DNA of 64,000 nt. It comes from CAYJAY01 sp964370715 (GTDB lineage: Bacteria; Bacillota; Clostridia; Oscillospirales; Ruminococcaceae). The notes below the pieces were generated by a model. That model saw only the letters and a list, made by a program, of their open reading frames with translations. It had not been told where the DNA came from and ran no database searches. Where the stretch lies: the NCBI GenBank assembly GCA_964370715.1, contig CAYJKJ010000012.1, positions 1 to 64,000 of the forward strand, given 5' to 3'. How positions within the stretch are numbered: position 1 is the stretch's first letter; each line of letters starts with the position of its first letter. The translations under genes and the position numbers were made by a program. Shown one piece after another: positions 6,534 to 15,837 of the stretch.

Positions 6534-8690
6534 CTATGGACCTACAACTATGCTCGCATAATCGACAAATCCTATGTTAAGATCAACGGTGTTTTCTTCA
6601 ATTCCGGGAATGACCCCACTCGCTGTATACTGCCACATAGCGTGTCGATATGGGAAGAACGGGCGGTTAACTCCATATTGAGCAAACCAAATTTCATAAT
6701 CCAAAATCCTTGACATATCGAGATATTCCGCAAAGAAATTTTGTCCCGAATATATCATCGGAATATATCCGGCAGCTTTAACTTCCTCACAAAACGCTAT
6801 CGTGTTATCGGTTCTTTCGGCAACCGTCATTTCGGGTTTTCTTGCGGAAAGTTCTTCAATATCGATAACAACAGGGTATTTTATATCATAATCTTTTATC
6901 TTGTCTAGCGTATATTGCGCTTCGAGAACCGCTTCTTCTACCGTTGTTGCGGTCGAGAAGAAATAGACCCCTACATGGATACCGGCGGCAAGAGCGCCTT
7001 CAACATTTTCTTCAAACGTTGGGTCGTCTATCAAATCCCCTGTTTCGTATCCTCTTGCGCCTACTTTAATTATGGCATACTTAACGCCGCTTTCCGCAAC
7101 CTTTGCCCAATCGATATCCCCTTGATATTCCGAAACATCAATCCCCATAATTCCGGTTAGTCCTGTGTTCGGGTCGTTGAACGCTCTTGATTTATTATCA
7201 GGATCGGGAAGCGTTACATATGTATAATCTATGTCGCTTTGAGGAAGATTTTTATCAACCGGAACATAAACCAGATCATTTATATCGGTGTCGGTGTAGA
7301 CTATAAAGTCGGGGTTGTATCGTTGCATAAACTCGGTTAGCGTGTTAACCTCGCTCGCCGTCGCTATCATATCCGAAACGGTAGCGTATGGTTCGGTCGG
7401 GAGTTGCTCCTGCGGAACTTCTGTCGTCGATTGATCAAGATATGCGTTGTCGAGCGCCCCTGTTAACTCGTTGTGGGTTCTTGCATAATCAAGATATAGC
7501 GCCGAAAGAGCGGCTAGCAAAAGAATACAAACTATCGAAAGCGCAACAACCGCTGATTTTGCTCCTCTTGAAGATGGGCGAATGTCTGCTCCATCGTCAT
7601 CATCGTCGAACCCTTTTATCTTAGATTTCTTTTTGTTTTTGCGTTTGCCTTTTTTTGTTTCTACCCAATCATCCTCATCATCTCGATCGAGCGTTTTGCG
7701 AGAACGGCCCGTTTCTTTTCCAAGTTCTTTTTCAAGAAGACCTTGTTTTTCGTTTTCTTTATCTACCTCTTTGGAGGAAACGCCCTTTCTTGAAACAGTT
7801 CCTTTTGTAGCTTTTGGGTTATCGGTTTTTTCGGGATCTCCAAACCCTCTTAAAGGAACGGTGTTAACCTTTTTAATCTGCTCTGTTAGCGTTGGCCCTC
7901 CGTCGGAATCATGACCATAAATAAGGGTTTTATCATCAGAAGCCGTTGCTTCTTGTTTTGTTGTCTCTTGCTTTGCCGTCTCTTGTTTTTCTGCGAAAGA
8001 AAACATATCGTTAAGCTCGGGGGAAGCTGCTTTTTCCGGCGCTTCCTGCGGCGCTGTGTCTTTTGTTTGAACATCCAAAGGTTGTCTTTTGGGCATCGGT
8101 CGACCCGGTCTGCTAGGTCTTGGTTGTCCCGGTGTTGCGTTTTGATATGCGTTTGCAACTTTTTGTGGATTAGGCGGCGCACCCCTCATGCCGGGCTGCG
8201 AACCTTTAGGCGGTGACACCTGTTGTTGCTGTGGTTGTTGTTGCTGTGGTTGACGAGGAGGCTGCCCCGGTGCTTGCCCCGGAGTTTGTTGTAATGCTCC
8301 ACCCTGTTGAACCGGTTGACCCGGAAATATTGCCGGAACAAAATCATCCTGCGCTACAGGTTGCGGATTTTGCCCTAGAACCTGTTGCTGTGGAGGGGTT
8401 GGAGCGGGGGTATAGTTTCCGACAACGGTGTCGTCAAAATGGTTGACAGAACTTTCGTCGAAGCCGGAACTCCTAAGATTATGTTTAAGTTGCTCCCTCG
8501 TGAACGGGCCTTGTTGACGTTGACGCATCTCGAGCGAAGGGTCATAATCGGAATACCCGTCGAAACCATCAGCGACATTTTGGATCATTGGGAAATCCGC
8601 CGTCGGTTGAGGTTGGTTGTCATATTGTGGTTGGTTTTCAAACGGTGGTTGGTTTTGCTGGTTGTTAAAGTTTTCATTGTTTTGATTCAT
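6534..8690 (-). CDS. Membrane-anchored GH25 lysozyme with disordered cytoplasmic tail
   Basis: 718 residues. Residues 1-370 are low complexity, first N/Q/P-rich (QPQQQQPQQQQ), then charged, with a KRKNKKKSKIK patch. One membrane helix (about 378-400, VVALSIVCILLLAALSALYL) puts the rest outside. Residues 513-718 are a GH25 muramidase domain: GIDVSEYQGDIDW near 516, IDIEE near 609 with the catalytic acids, and a final MWQY...VDLN block. The enzyme should cut peptidoglycan beta-1,4 bonds at the outer membrane face. AGGAGG stands 11 bases before the ATG. It may be transcribed with metG and the GDPD gene. The long cytoplasmic tail is odd and recurs in two other surface proteins of this window. Confidence 0.88.
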   Translation of the reverse strand: MNQNNENFNNQQNQPPFENQPQYDNQPQPTADFPMIQNVADGFDGYSDYDPSLEMRQRQQGPFTREQLKHNLRSSGFDESSVNHFDDTVVGNYTPAPTPPQQQVLGQNPQPVAQDDFVPAIFPGQPVQQGGALQQTPGQAPGQPPRQPQQQQPQQQQVSPPKGSQPGMRGAPPNPQKVANAYQNATPGQPRPSRPGRPMPKRQPLDVQTKDTAPQEAPEKAASPELNDMFSFAEKQETAKQETTKQEATASDDKTLIYGHDSDGGPTLTEQIKKVNTVPLRGFGDPEKTDNPKATKGTVSRKGVSSKEVDKENEKQGLLEKELGKETGRSRKTLDRDDEDDWVETKKGKRKNKKKSKIKGFDDDDDGADIRPSSRGAKSAVVALSIVCILLLAALSALYLDYARTHNELTGALDNAYLDQSTTEVPQEQLPTEPYATVSDMIATASEVNTLTEFMQRYNPDFIVYTDTDINDLVYVPVDKNLPQSDIDYTYVTLPDPDNKSRAFNDPNTGLTGIMGIDVSEYQGDIDWAKVAESGVKYAIIKVGARGYETGDLIDDPTFEENVEGALAAGIHVGVYFFSTATTVEEAVLEAQYTLDKIKDYDIKYPVVIDIEELSARKPEMTVAERTDNTIAFCEEVKAAGYIPMIYSGQNFFAEYLDMSRILDYEIWFAQYGVNRPFFPYRHAMWQYTASGVIPGIEENTVDLNIGFVDYASIVVGP

Positions 8691-8738
8691 AACTGTTAAA
8701 ACCTCCTGTTTTGTTTTTGGAGTCTAGCTTGTTTAAAT

Positions 8739-9584
8739 CTATATTTCGTTGGACTTTGGAAGATAGTTTTCAAATATAACCGCTTCGTTATCCAATTCAC
8801 ACGCTAGGTGGTCGTCGGGGTTTTTAGAGGTCCAAGAAACGCCAAATGCCCCCATCTTTCTCGCTAGAACATACGACATCGGGCGAGTTCCCGCTATTTT
8901 ATAGGCGATGAAATGCGGACGGGATTTATAGTTGAACAACAACCTCGACAACGCAAATCTTTCGAAAAAACCGCCTGTGTCATAGTCTTTTGGTTTAGTT
9001 GCAAGTTGTCCCCTTAAATATCGAGGGGCTTTTTTTCGGATATACTCCATTATCATCGGATCGAAACTTTCGATTAAAACTTTTCCGTTATACGTATCGA
9101 GAAGTCGAACAACGTTTTCGGCGCAAATCTCGTTTAGCCCCAAAGCATCTTTAACCGATTTAATCTCGACAACGATGGTTTGTCCCGTTGGTTCAAATAG
9201 CGAAAGCACCTCTGAAAGATGCGGAATTTTTTGATTAGTTCCAAAAACGGTGAGCGACGATATCTTGTCGTATGATGTGTCGCAAACTCTTGCCCTTATA
9301 CCGCAAGCTCTAAAAAGATCAAGGTCATGGAACACAACGGGTTGAAGATCCCTTGTTAATTGAACATCGAGTTCAACACCATATCCTCCGTTTATCGCCG
9401 CCATAAATGCTTCGAGGGTGTTTTCCGCAACGCCATGTTTAATGCTATGCAACCCTCTATGGGCAAACGCCATACCGTTATAATATTCTTGGATATTGCT
9501 GGGGGATTTTGCCGGCAGTATCATGTAGATGTAGACAAGGATAGCAATAGTTAGACCGCCGAAAATATATAAAAGCGAAATCAT
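8739..9584 (-). CDS. Membrane-anchored glycerophosphodiester phosphodiesterase
   Basis: 281 residues. An N-terminal membrane anchor (about 1-24) precedes a GDPD TIM-barrel domain. Visible motifs are FAHRGLH (catalytic His-Arg), ENTLEAFMAAINGGYGVELDVQLTRD (metal-binding Glu/Asp) and VVFHDLDLFRACG. The family hydrolyses glycerophosphodiesters to an alcohol and glycerol-3-phosphate, and some members act on teichoic acid. It follows metG by 28 bases and precedes the GH25 gene by 48, so the three may form one transcript. The anchored form suggests action at the cell surface. Confidence 0.92.
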   Translation of the reverse strand: MISLLYIFGGLTIAILVYIYMILPAKSPSNIQEYYNGMAFAHRGLHSIKHGVAENTLEAFMAAINGGYGVELDVQLTRDLQPVVFHDLDLFRACGIRARVCDTSYDKISSLTVFGTNQKIPHLSEVLSLFEPTGQTIVVEIKSVKDALGLNEICAENVVRLLDTYNGKVLIESFDPMIMEYIRKKAPRYLRGQLATKPKDYDTGGFFERFALSRLLFNYKSRPHFIAYKIAGTRPMSYVLARKMGAFGVSWTSKNPDDHLACELDNEAVIFENYLPKSNEI

Positions 9585-9612
9585 CTCTTTGTTTAAAACC
9601 TCTTGATTTTAA

Positions 9613-11565
9613 TTATCTTATTCTAGCTCCTGCCGGAACGCTGTCGTCAACAAATATAACCGACGCCGTTTCCCCAACATCCGCCGCAAGAAGCATTCCT
9701 TCGCTTTCAACGCCACAGATTTTAGAAGGCGCAAGGTTCGCAACACAGATTATTTTTTTGCCAACAAGTTGTTGTTCGGTATACCATTCAGCGATACCCG
9801 AAACTATGGTGCGGTTTTTTTCGCCATCGAAAAGAACCAATTCCAAAAGTTTCTTTGCTCGCTTAACTTTAGTAGCAGAGATTATCTCGCAAACACGAAA
9901 CTCATTTTTTGCGAAATCATCATATTTAATCTCTTCTAGATGTGTCATATCGGGCTTTGATTGCTCTGTTTGCGAAGCTTCTTGTTGCTCTTGCGGTTTT
10001 GGGCTAGCTTTAGAAAGCTCCAAAAGCTCGGCTTCAACATCTATTCTTGGGAAAAGAGGGTCTATCTTTTTAACGGTTGCTGTTTTTGGCAAAAGCCCAA
10101 AGGTTTTTGCGCTGTCAAGCGTCGTTAAATCGCCGCTCGCTCCGATAGCCTCAAAGATTTTTGGCGAAGTCGAGGGCATAAAGGGAGATAGCATTACGCC
10201 AACTATTCTAAGGCTTTCGACAAGGTTATACAAAACAGCGGCAAGGCGAGGTTTTTGCGCATCGTCTTTTCCTAAAATCCAAGGCGATGTTTCGTCGATA
10301 TATTTATTTGCACGAGAAACAACCTTCATTATCTCGGAAAGAGCGTTTGGAAGCATATAACTTTCGAGATGTTCCGAAACCTTGTCAAAGACTGATCCTG
10401 CCAGTTGTATAAGTTCGTCGTCGATAGGCTCGCTTTTATGTTCTGCCGGAAGCGTTCCTCCAAAATATTTTTCGATCATCGAAACGGAACGAGACAAAAG
10501 GTTTCCAAGGTCGTTTGCAAGATCGGCATTAATTCTATGGATAAGATTTTCGTTTGAAAATATACCGTCATGGCCAAACGGGATCTCCCTCATAAGGTAG
10601 TATCGTATCGCATCGACACCGTAACGGTTGCAAAGAATAACAGGGTCGACAACGTTGCCCATCGATTTGCTCATCTTTCCGCCTTCTAAAAGCAACCAAC
10701 CATGGCCGAATACTTTTTTGGGTAGCGGAAGGTCTAGCGCCATAAGGATTGCGGGCCAGATAACCGAATGGAAACGAACTATCTCTTTTGCCATCAAATG
10801 AACATCGGCGGGCCAATATTTATCAAAATCGTTGTATTGGTCGTTTTGGTATCCTAGCGCCGTTATATAGTTTGAAAGCGCATCGACCCAAACATAAACT
10901 ACGTGTTTATCGTCAAACGAGACCGGAACGCCCCAAGAAAAACTGCTTCTTGAAACGCAAAGATCCTCAAGCCCCCTGTTGATAAAGCTTCTCATCTCGT
11001 TAAGTCGGCTTTCGGGTTCAAGGAATTTTGGGTTTTCTGCATATAGCGTTAGGATTTTGTTCGCATAGTTCGAAAGCTTGAAGAAATATGCTTCTTCTGA
11101 AGCATCCGCAACATCACGGGAACAATCGGGGCATTTTCCGTCTTTAAGTTGATTTTCAGTCCAAAACGATTCACAAGGTTTGCAATATTTTCCTTTGTAT
11201 TCCCCTTTATAGATATCCCCTTTATCGTATAGATCTTTAAAAATCTTTTGAACCGCTGATTTATGATAATCGTCGGTCGTTCTTATAAACCTGTCATAGT
11301 CTATATTCATAAGCTCCCAAAGCTTTTTAATGCCAACTACAATCTCGTCGACATATTCTTTTGGGTTCTTGCCTACTTCCCTTGCCTTGTCCTCTATCTT
11401 TTGGCCATGCTCATCTGTGCCGGTCAAAAACATAACGTCGAAGCCCTGCATTCGTTTAAATCTTGCGATGCTATCGGTAGCAACGGTCGTGTAGCTATGT
11501 CCGATATGAAGTTTATCGGAAGGATAATAGATTGGTGTTGTGATGTAAAATGTTTTTTTGCTCAT
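9613..11565 (-). CDS. metG: Methionine-tRNA ligase with C-terminal tRNA-binding domain
   Basis: 650 residues. Class I synthetase signatures are present: HIGHSYT at about 21-27 and KMSKS near 300. A CxxC...CxxC zinc knuckle (CKPCESFW...CPDCSRD) lies near 127-150. The C-terminal 110 residues, starting about KYDDFAKNEFRVCEI, form the EMAP/Trbp111-like OB domain that binds tRNA and dimerises the enzyme. No T-box leader was found upstream. Start ATG 11565 has an AGGAAAG upstream. Confidence 0.97.
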   Translation of the reverse strand: MSKKTFYITTPIYYPSDKLHIGHSYTTVATDSIARFKRMQGFDVMFLTGTDEHGQKIEDKAREVGKNPKEYVDEIVVGIKKLWELMNIDYDRFIRTTDDYHKSAVQKIFKDLYDKGDIYKGEYKGKYCKPCESFWTENQLKDGKCPDCSRDVADASEEAYFFKLSNYANKILTLYAENPKFLEPESRLNEMRSFINRGLEDLCVSRSSFSWGVPVSFDDKHVVYVWVDALSNYITALGYQNDQYNDFDKYWPADVHLMAKEIVRFHSVIWPAILMALDLPLPKKVFGHGWLLLEGGKMSKSMGNVVDPVILCNRYGVDAIRYYLMREIPFGHDGIFSNENLIHRINADLANDLGNLLSRSVSMIEKYFGGTLPAEHKSEPIDDELIQLAGSVFDKVSEHLESYMLPNALSEIMKVVSRANKYIDETSPWILGKDDAQKPRLAAVLYNLVESLRIVGVMLSPFMPSTSPKIFEAIGASGDLTTLDSAKTFGLLPKTATVKKIDPLFPRIDVEAELLELSKASPKPQEQQEASQTEQSKPDMTHLEEIKYDDFAKNEFRVCEIISATKVKRAKKLLELVLFDGEKNRTIVSGIAEWYTEQQLVGKKIICVANLAPSKICGVESEGMLLAADVGETASVIFVDDSVPAGARIR

Positions 11566-11756
11566 TTTAAAAACTTTCCTTTCTTTTTAAAACACAGGGC
11601 GTTTAGTGTTTTGTTGTAAATATAAAAACATATTCTTATATAGTATACATTTTTTGAAAAGAAATTTCAATCATTAAACCTAAAAACAATAAACAAATGA
11701 AAATTGCAATACTAACTGTCACAATTTTTTCTGACAAAAAAGAACATCAGCTTTTG

Positions 11757-11785
11757 TTGCAAATAAACTTATTTAATGATAATAT
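11757..11785 (+). promoter_or_regulatory. Promoter of the GT-C pair
   Basis: TTGCAA (11757-11762), a 17-base spacer and TAATAT (11780-11785), about 48 bases before the TTG start of the first gene. Confidence 0.65.
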
Positions 11786-11832
11786 AAGGTATATATTTAA
11801 AGATATAAAATAACTATAAAGAGGGAATAACT

Positions 11833-13215
11833 TTGCAGGTTAAAAATAATCCATTTAATAAATTTAGCTACGACAATCTTTTATCAAAAATAATAATCTG
11901 TGTTGTCGGGTTTATAGCTTTTTTCGCCGTCGGCTCGTTATATCTTAACAGCTATGCAAACAGCGTTGTTGTGATGCTGTTTTTCGCTATGGTATTTTCG
12001 ATATGCCTTGCTCTGCTACTGTTTGAAAAGGTTATATATTCAAACAACTCCTTGATTTTTGCGGTGATATTGATTTTTTTGGCGATAGTTCTCAGGATAT
12101 CAAACATCGGGTTCACTTCGAACGATTATGTCAACTGTTTAAACCCTTGGGTTTTGCAGTTTTCCGAGATGGGAACGGGCGGAATAGCAAACAACTTCAC
12201 AAACTACAACTACCCGTATCTTTATCTGCTTTGGTTTTTAGGAAAGTTTCCGGCTGGAAACCTCTATATAATAAAATTCGTTTCGATAATATTTGATATT
12301 GCGCTAGCATACGGAGCTTTAAAGCTTGTCTCGATTTTTTCAAACGACAAAAAAATAAGGTTGCTGGCTTTTGTTTCGGTGTTCTTGTTGCCAACCGTCG
12401 TTTTAAACGGCGCTTGGTGGGCACAATGCGACAGTATATTCACGGCGTTTGGCGTGTTTGCTTTGTTGTTTTCGCTTAAACAAAAACCATGGCTCGCCGG
12501 GGTTGCGGCGGGGCTTTCGCTTGCCTTCAAGCTTCAAGCCGTCTTTATTCTCCCCATCGTAGTTGTTCTTTTGATAGCTAGAAAAGTTAGGTTCAAACAT
12601 TGTATAGCGGTTGTTGCAACCTATTTAATCGCCATGCTTCCGGCATTGTTTGTCGGCGCTCCGATATCGAGCCTTATCACAACATATATGAACACCGCCG
12701 ACACATTCTCAAGCCTTAACCTAAATTCAGCAAGCATATTTTCGTTTATCCCCCACGATGTTATAACGGGTTCTTCTCTTGAACTTGAGATAGGTTTTTC
12801 CGAAACGCTCATAAACATTCTCGCAAAATCGGGAATTGCGGCGGCGTTTATAATGCTCGGGGTTTTATATTTTGTTGCATTTAAAAACAAAGAAAAGTTG
12901 ACCGATAGCGTTATTCTTTTGATGATGTTTGTCGTGTCGGCAGGCATTCCGTTTTTGCTTCCGCATATGCATGACCGCTATTTCTTTGTCGGCGAAGTGT
13001 TTGCGGTTGTGATAGCTCTTGCGCTTTATAAAACCGACAGAACGCTAGTTGCGGTTCCGCTACTTATGCAGTTTGCCGCATACTCCCCCTACAACACATT
13101 TCTTGTTTTGGGGCTTCCGATAGTTCGCCTTGAACTTTCAACCATTGCGGTTGCAGCTTCTCTTATCATCGTTTCGCTTTCGATTAGACGACAACTCAAA
13201 ACAAAGGAGATCTAG
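11833..13215 (+). CDS. GT-C-like integral membrane glycosyltransferase (Gpi18/COG5542-like), copy 1
   Basis: 460 residues with about ten hydrophobic helices. Conserved loop motifs are the N-terminal SNDYVNCLNPW with a candidate catalytic Asp, YNYPYLYLLW, NGAWWAQCDSIFT, AFKLQAVF and PHMHDRYFF. These match bacterial GT-C-fold membrane proteins annotated as Gpi18-like mannosyltransferases that use polyprenyl-linked sugars. The start is TTG with GAGGG 7 bases upstream. A paralogue follows 2 bases after the stop, so the two share a promoter and a terminator. The actual sugar substrate cannot be read from the sequence. Confidence 0.8.
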   Translation: MQVKNNPFNKFSYDNLLSKIIICVVGFIAFFAVGSLYLNSYANSVVVMLFFAMVFSICLALLLFEKVIYSNNSLIFAVILIFLAIVLRISNIGFTSNDYVNCLNPWVLQFSEMGTGGIANNFTNYNYPYLYLLWFLGKFPAGNLYIIKFVSIIFDIALAYGALKLVSIFSNDKKIRLLAFVSVFLLPTVVLNGAWWAQCDSIFTAFGVFALLFSLKQKPWLAGVAAGLSLAFKLQAVFILPIVVVLLIARKVRFKHCIAVVATYLIAMLPALFVGAPISSLITTYMNTADTFSSLNLNSASIFSFIPHDVITGSSLELEIGFSETLINILAKSGIAAAFIMLGVLYFVAFKNKEKLTDSVILLMMFVVSAGIPFLLPHMHDRYFFVGEVFAVVIALALYKTDRTLVAVPLLMQFAAYSPYNTFLVLGLPIVRLELSTIAVAASLIIVSLSIRRQLKTKEI

Positions 13216-13217
13216 TT

Positions 13218-14591
13218 TTGACACAAAAAAACAGATTTCAATCTTTTGCTTTCAACAAAAAAAACGGCGCTGTTATAGCGGTTATATCGGGAATAGTTTT
13301 TTTTGTTATCGCAAATTTTTATCTTAACTATCTTGAACAAACAGCGGTCTCGGTTTTATACAGCATAATATTTGCGCTGATAATTTTTGCGGTGTTTGCA
13401 TTAGATCTCATAAAGTCTAAAGAGGTTTTAACGGTCGTTTTAATAGTATCGTTTTTTGCTGTTTTTGTAAGGTTGATAAACGTCGACATGGTGTCGCATG
13501 ACTTTGTTAATGCCTTTTACCGATGGGTTGAAAACTTCAGACAAACAGGTGTAGACGGGTTCACAAACCTTGCAAAAGTCAACAACTATAACTTTCCTTA
13601 CCTATATCTTTGTTACCTCATGTCTCTTTTACCTATCGAAACAATCGCTATAGTTAAATTCGTTTCGATACTGTTTGATATCGGCTGTGCGTTTTTTGCG
13701 GTTAAAATCTTGACGGTCTTTAACCAAAGCCATGCAAAGCAACTTGCTGTATACTTTGGGGTTCTGCTTTTGCCTACCGTTGTTATGAACTCGGCTTGGT
13801 GGGCGCAATGCGACAGTATCTACACGATGTTTTGCCTTGGTGCTTTATACTACACTCTTAAAAACGACATGACAAAAACAGCCATCTTTGCGGCGGTTGC
13901 CGTTTCTTTTAAGCTGCAAGCAGCTTTTTTCTTGCCGTTCATGGCAATTCTTTTGTTTGTTGGGCGGTTCAAAATAAAACATTGCGTTTTGTTTTTGGCA
14001 AGCTACATCGGAATGTCGGTTCCGGCATTTTTAGTGGGCGCTCCGTTTTCCTCGCTATACACCGTCTATTTTAACCAAGCCTCCGAGATAGCCTCGCTCA
14101 ACCGCAACTCGGCTAGCATATTTGCTTTTGCTCCGTATGGTGCGGCAAAAGGGCTTAACCCAAACGACAGCGAGCTGTTTATTTGGGAATATGCCGCCCT
14201 TTTTGAAGCGTTGGGTTTTGCGATAACGTTTTTGTTGGTTGTGGTTTTAATCGTTTTGGGAATAATATTAAACAAACGTCTTTCAAACAAAGTTATAGTT
14301 ATAATGGCGTTTTTATTTAGCGCAGGAGTTCCGTTTTTTCTGCCTTATATGCACGACAGATATTTTTTTCCCGCCGAAATACTTGCGGTCGTTTTGGCGT
14401 TTTGTTTTGGAAAGTTTGCAACAGTTCCGTTTCTTTTGCAGTTTGCGGCGTTCACGCCATATAACATATATCTCGTTATCGGTATGCCGCTAGTTCCCCT
14501 TGAACTATGCGCAATAGCGGTGTTTTTATCGCTTTGTTTTGCAACGGTTGAGCTGGTTTCGGAGATTAAATTAGTCACAGCTAAAATTTAA
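13218..14591 (+). CDS. GT-C-like integral membrane glycosyltransferase, copy 2
   Basis: 457 residues, paralogous to the preceding protein along its whole length. The same loop motifs recur: SHDFVNAFYRW, YNFPYLYLC, NSAWWAQCDSIYT, SFKLQAAF and PYMHDRYFF. It also uses a TTG start, with AAGGAGA 7 bases upstream, just after the stop of copy 1. Sequence divergence is considerable despite identical motifs, so the duplication looks old and the two may act on different acceptors or as a pair. A strong terminator follows. Confidence 0.8.
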   Translation: MTQKNRFQSFAFNKKNGAVIAVISGIVFFVIANFYLNYLEQTAVSVLYSIIFALIIFAVFALDLIKSKEVLTVVLIVSFFAVFVRLINVDMVSHDFVNAFYRWVENFRQTGVDGFTNLAKVNNYNFPYLYLCYLMSLLPIETIAIVKFVSILFDIGCAFFAVKILTVFNQSHAKQLAVYFGVLLLPTVVMNSAWWAQCDSIYTMFCLGALYYTLKNDMTKTAIFAAVAVSFKLQAAFFLPFMAILLFVGRFKIKHCVLFLASYIGMSVPAFLVGAPFSSLYTVYFNQASEIASLNRNSASIFAFAPYGAAKGLNPNDSELFIWEYAALFEALGFAITFLLVVVLIVLGIILNKRLSNKVIVIMAFLFSAGVPFFLPYMHDRYFFPAEILAVVLAFCFGKFATVPFLLQFAAFTPYNIYLVIGMPLVPLELCAIAVFLSLCFATVELVSEIKLVTAKI

Positions 14592-14593
14592 AC

Positions 14594-14639
14594 AAACCTC
14601 TTGTTGCAGGATATAAACAACTGCTACAAGAGGTTTTTT
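14594..14639 (+). terminator. Terminator of the GT-C pair
   Basis: AAACCTCTTGT and ACAAGAGGTTT, with inner GCAG/CTGC, form a long stem followed by TTTTTT. Confidence 0.85.
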
Positions 14640-14701
14640 GCATATCGCAACAATAACAAAACCGACACCATTCGAAAATGATATCGGTATATCTTTAAAC
14701 T

Positions 14702-15286
14702 CTATTTTTCTGCCGCTATTCCGCTAGTTTGAAGAGCGCTTTTCAACTCTTCCGAAGCGATGTTTGCATTGCTAGTTTCCATCATAAGCCTTTCAACTAT
14801 CTCTTGCATCATCTGTTTTTTGCCTTTAACCACCTTAGCTAGCTTGCTTGGATTGTTTTTTGGCGATGCCGCCGAAACCGAAAGCATATGAAGCTCGGGA
14901 TCGTTTTCAAGCAAAAACTTATTGTCAAATAGCGGAACAACTTTTCCGCTTATGATGTTGCTCGATGTTTCAAAACATCTAATCAAAATCCCCATTAGTT
15001 CTTTTAAGCTTTCTGCTTGTTCGGTTGCAGCTTTAAGATCGGCTTCGATGTTGGCTATGTTTATCTCAACTTCGTGGTGTTGCTCATTTTGCTTTTTCTG
15101 TGGTGATGTTTTTTCAACATTTTTAACATCGCTATATTGCCGAAGCTCAACTTTATCAAGCTTTGGAGAACTGCCGATTTTGCTCGCCTCGGGTAGAGTA
15201 GTCCTTAAAGGAACGATGTTTTTATTAGCAAAATCATTGTTAGAGGAATACTTGTTTTTAACTGCGCCAAAATTTTGAACATTCAT
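14702..15286 (-). CDS. Hypothetical protein with coiled-coil-like helices
   Basis: About 194 residues starting MNVQNFGAVKNKYSS. The first 70 residues are polar. Residues 75-135 are strongly helical with heptad character (INIANIEADLKAATEQAESLKELMGILIRCF), and the C-terminal 60 residues are helical with lysines. No signal peptide, metal motif or known domain is evident. An open frame extends upstream to 15367, but ATG 15286 has GGAGG upstream (13-base spacing) and the upstream part looks non-coding. A small helical adaptor or chaperone-like role is possible, but I do not recognise the family. Confidence 0.6.
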   Translation of the reverse strand: MNVQNFGAVKNKYSSNNDFANKNIVPLRTTLPEASKIGSSPKLDKVELRQYSDVKNVEKTSPQKKQNEQHHEVEINIANIEADLKAATEQAESLKELMGILIRCFETSSNIISGKVVPLFDNKFLLENDPELHMLSVSAASPKNNPSKLAKVVKGKKQMMQEIVERLMMETSNANIASEELKSALQTSGIAAEK

Positions 15287-15351
15287 AGTCTCGCCTAATC
15301 CTCCCCAAAAGTTTAACATAATAAAGTTTAACCGAAACCAAAATATACTAA

Positions 15352-15392
15352 AATATCTGCTGAACAAACCGATTGTTCAGCAGATATTTTTT
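15352..15392. terminator. Terminator after desulfoferrodoxin
   Basis: AATATCTGCTGAACAA (15352-15367) and TTGTTCAGCAGATATT (15373-15388) form a perfect 16-bp stem with T-runs on both sides. It separates desulfoferrodoxin from the downstream hypothetical gene. Confidence 0.85.
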
Positions 15393-15400
15393 CAATTAAA

Positions 15401-15784
15401 CTATAGGTCGATTTTCCAAAGGCCGTGAATATTGCAGTATGCAAACACTGATTTTGGAGCGTCGTCTGCAAAGCTGAACGACAAAACAGGGCTATCGCCG
15501 GGCTTAAGACATTTTCTTTGCCCGCCTTTTTCTGTTTCAACATACACAAACGTTATAAAGTGTTGATCCTCCATTGGATGCAAAACGCTTCCAACCGACA
15601 CCTCAATTCCGCCGTCAACCTTTTTAACTGCCGGGATGTGTTTTTCTGTCGCCGCTTCTTCTGTGTTTGCCACAAGTTCAGCCATAGCTTCGCCACAGCA
15701 CACAAGAGGAACTCCTTTGTTTTCGATTAGGCCTACCATGTTTCCGCAATGCTTACAGATGAAAAACTTTTGATTACTACACAT
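15401..15784 (-). CDS. dfx: Desulfoferrodoxin (superoxide reductase, 2Fe type)
   Basis: 127 residues. The N-terminal desulforedoxin-like domain has Cys9, Cys12, Cys28 and Cys29 (CKHCG, CCGE), the Fe(SCys)4 centre I. The C-terminal neelaredoxin domain has the catalytic centre II ligands: histidines in EKHIP, LHPMEDQHFI and the CNIHGLW motif. It reduces superoxide to peroxide without making oxygen. It lies 53 bases downstream of rubrerythrin on the same strand, which removes the peroxide, so the two form an anaerobic oxidative-stress unit. Confidence 0.95.
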   Translation of the reverse strand: MCSNQKFFICKHCGNMVGLIENKGVPLVCCGEAMAELVANTEEAATEKHIPAVKKVDGGIEVSVGSVLHPMEDQHFITFVYVETEKGGQRKCLKPGDSPVLSFSFADDAPKSVFAYCNIHGLWKIDL

Positions 15785-15837
15785 AATACAATCTCCCTTT
15801 TTAATTAAATTTGATAACTAACTATTAAATTGTTTAA

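Noticed and set aside
9758..10360. 200-residue plus-strand frame
   Set aside because: Antisense to metG; no start signals.
11566..11832. T-box or SAM riboswitch ahead of metG
   Set aside because: No T-box core sequence, specifier loop or SAM-type leader was seen on the metG strand.
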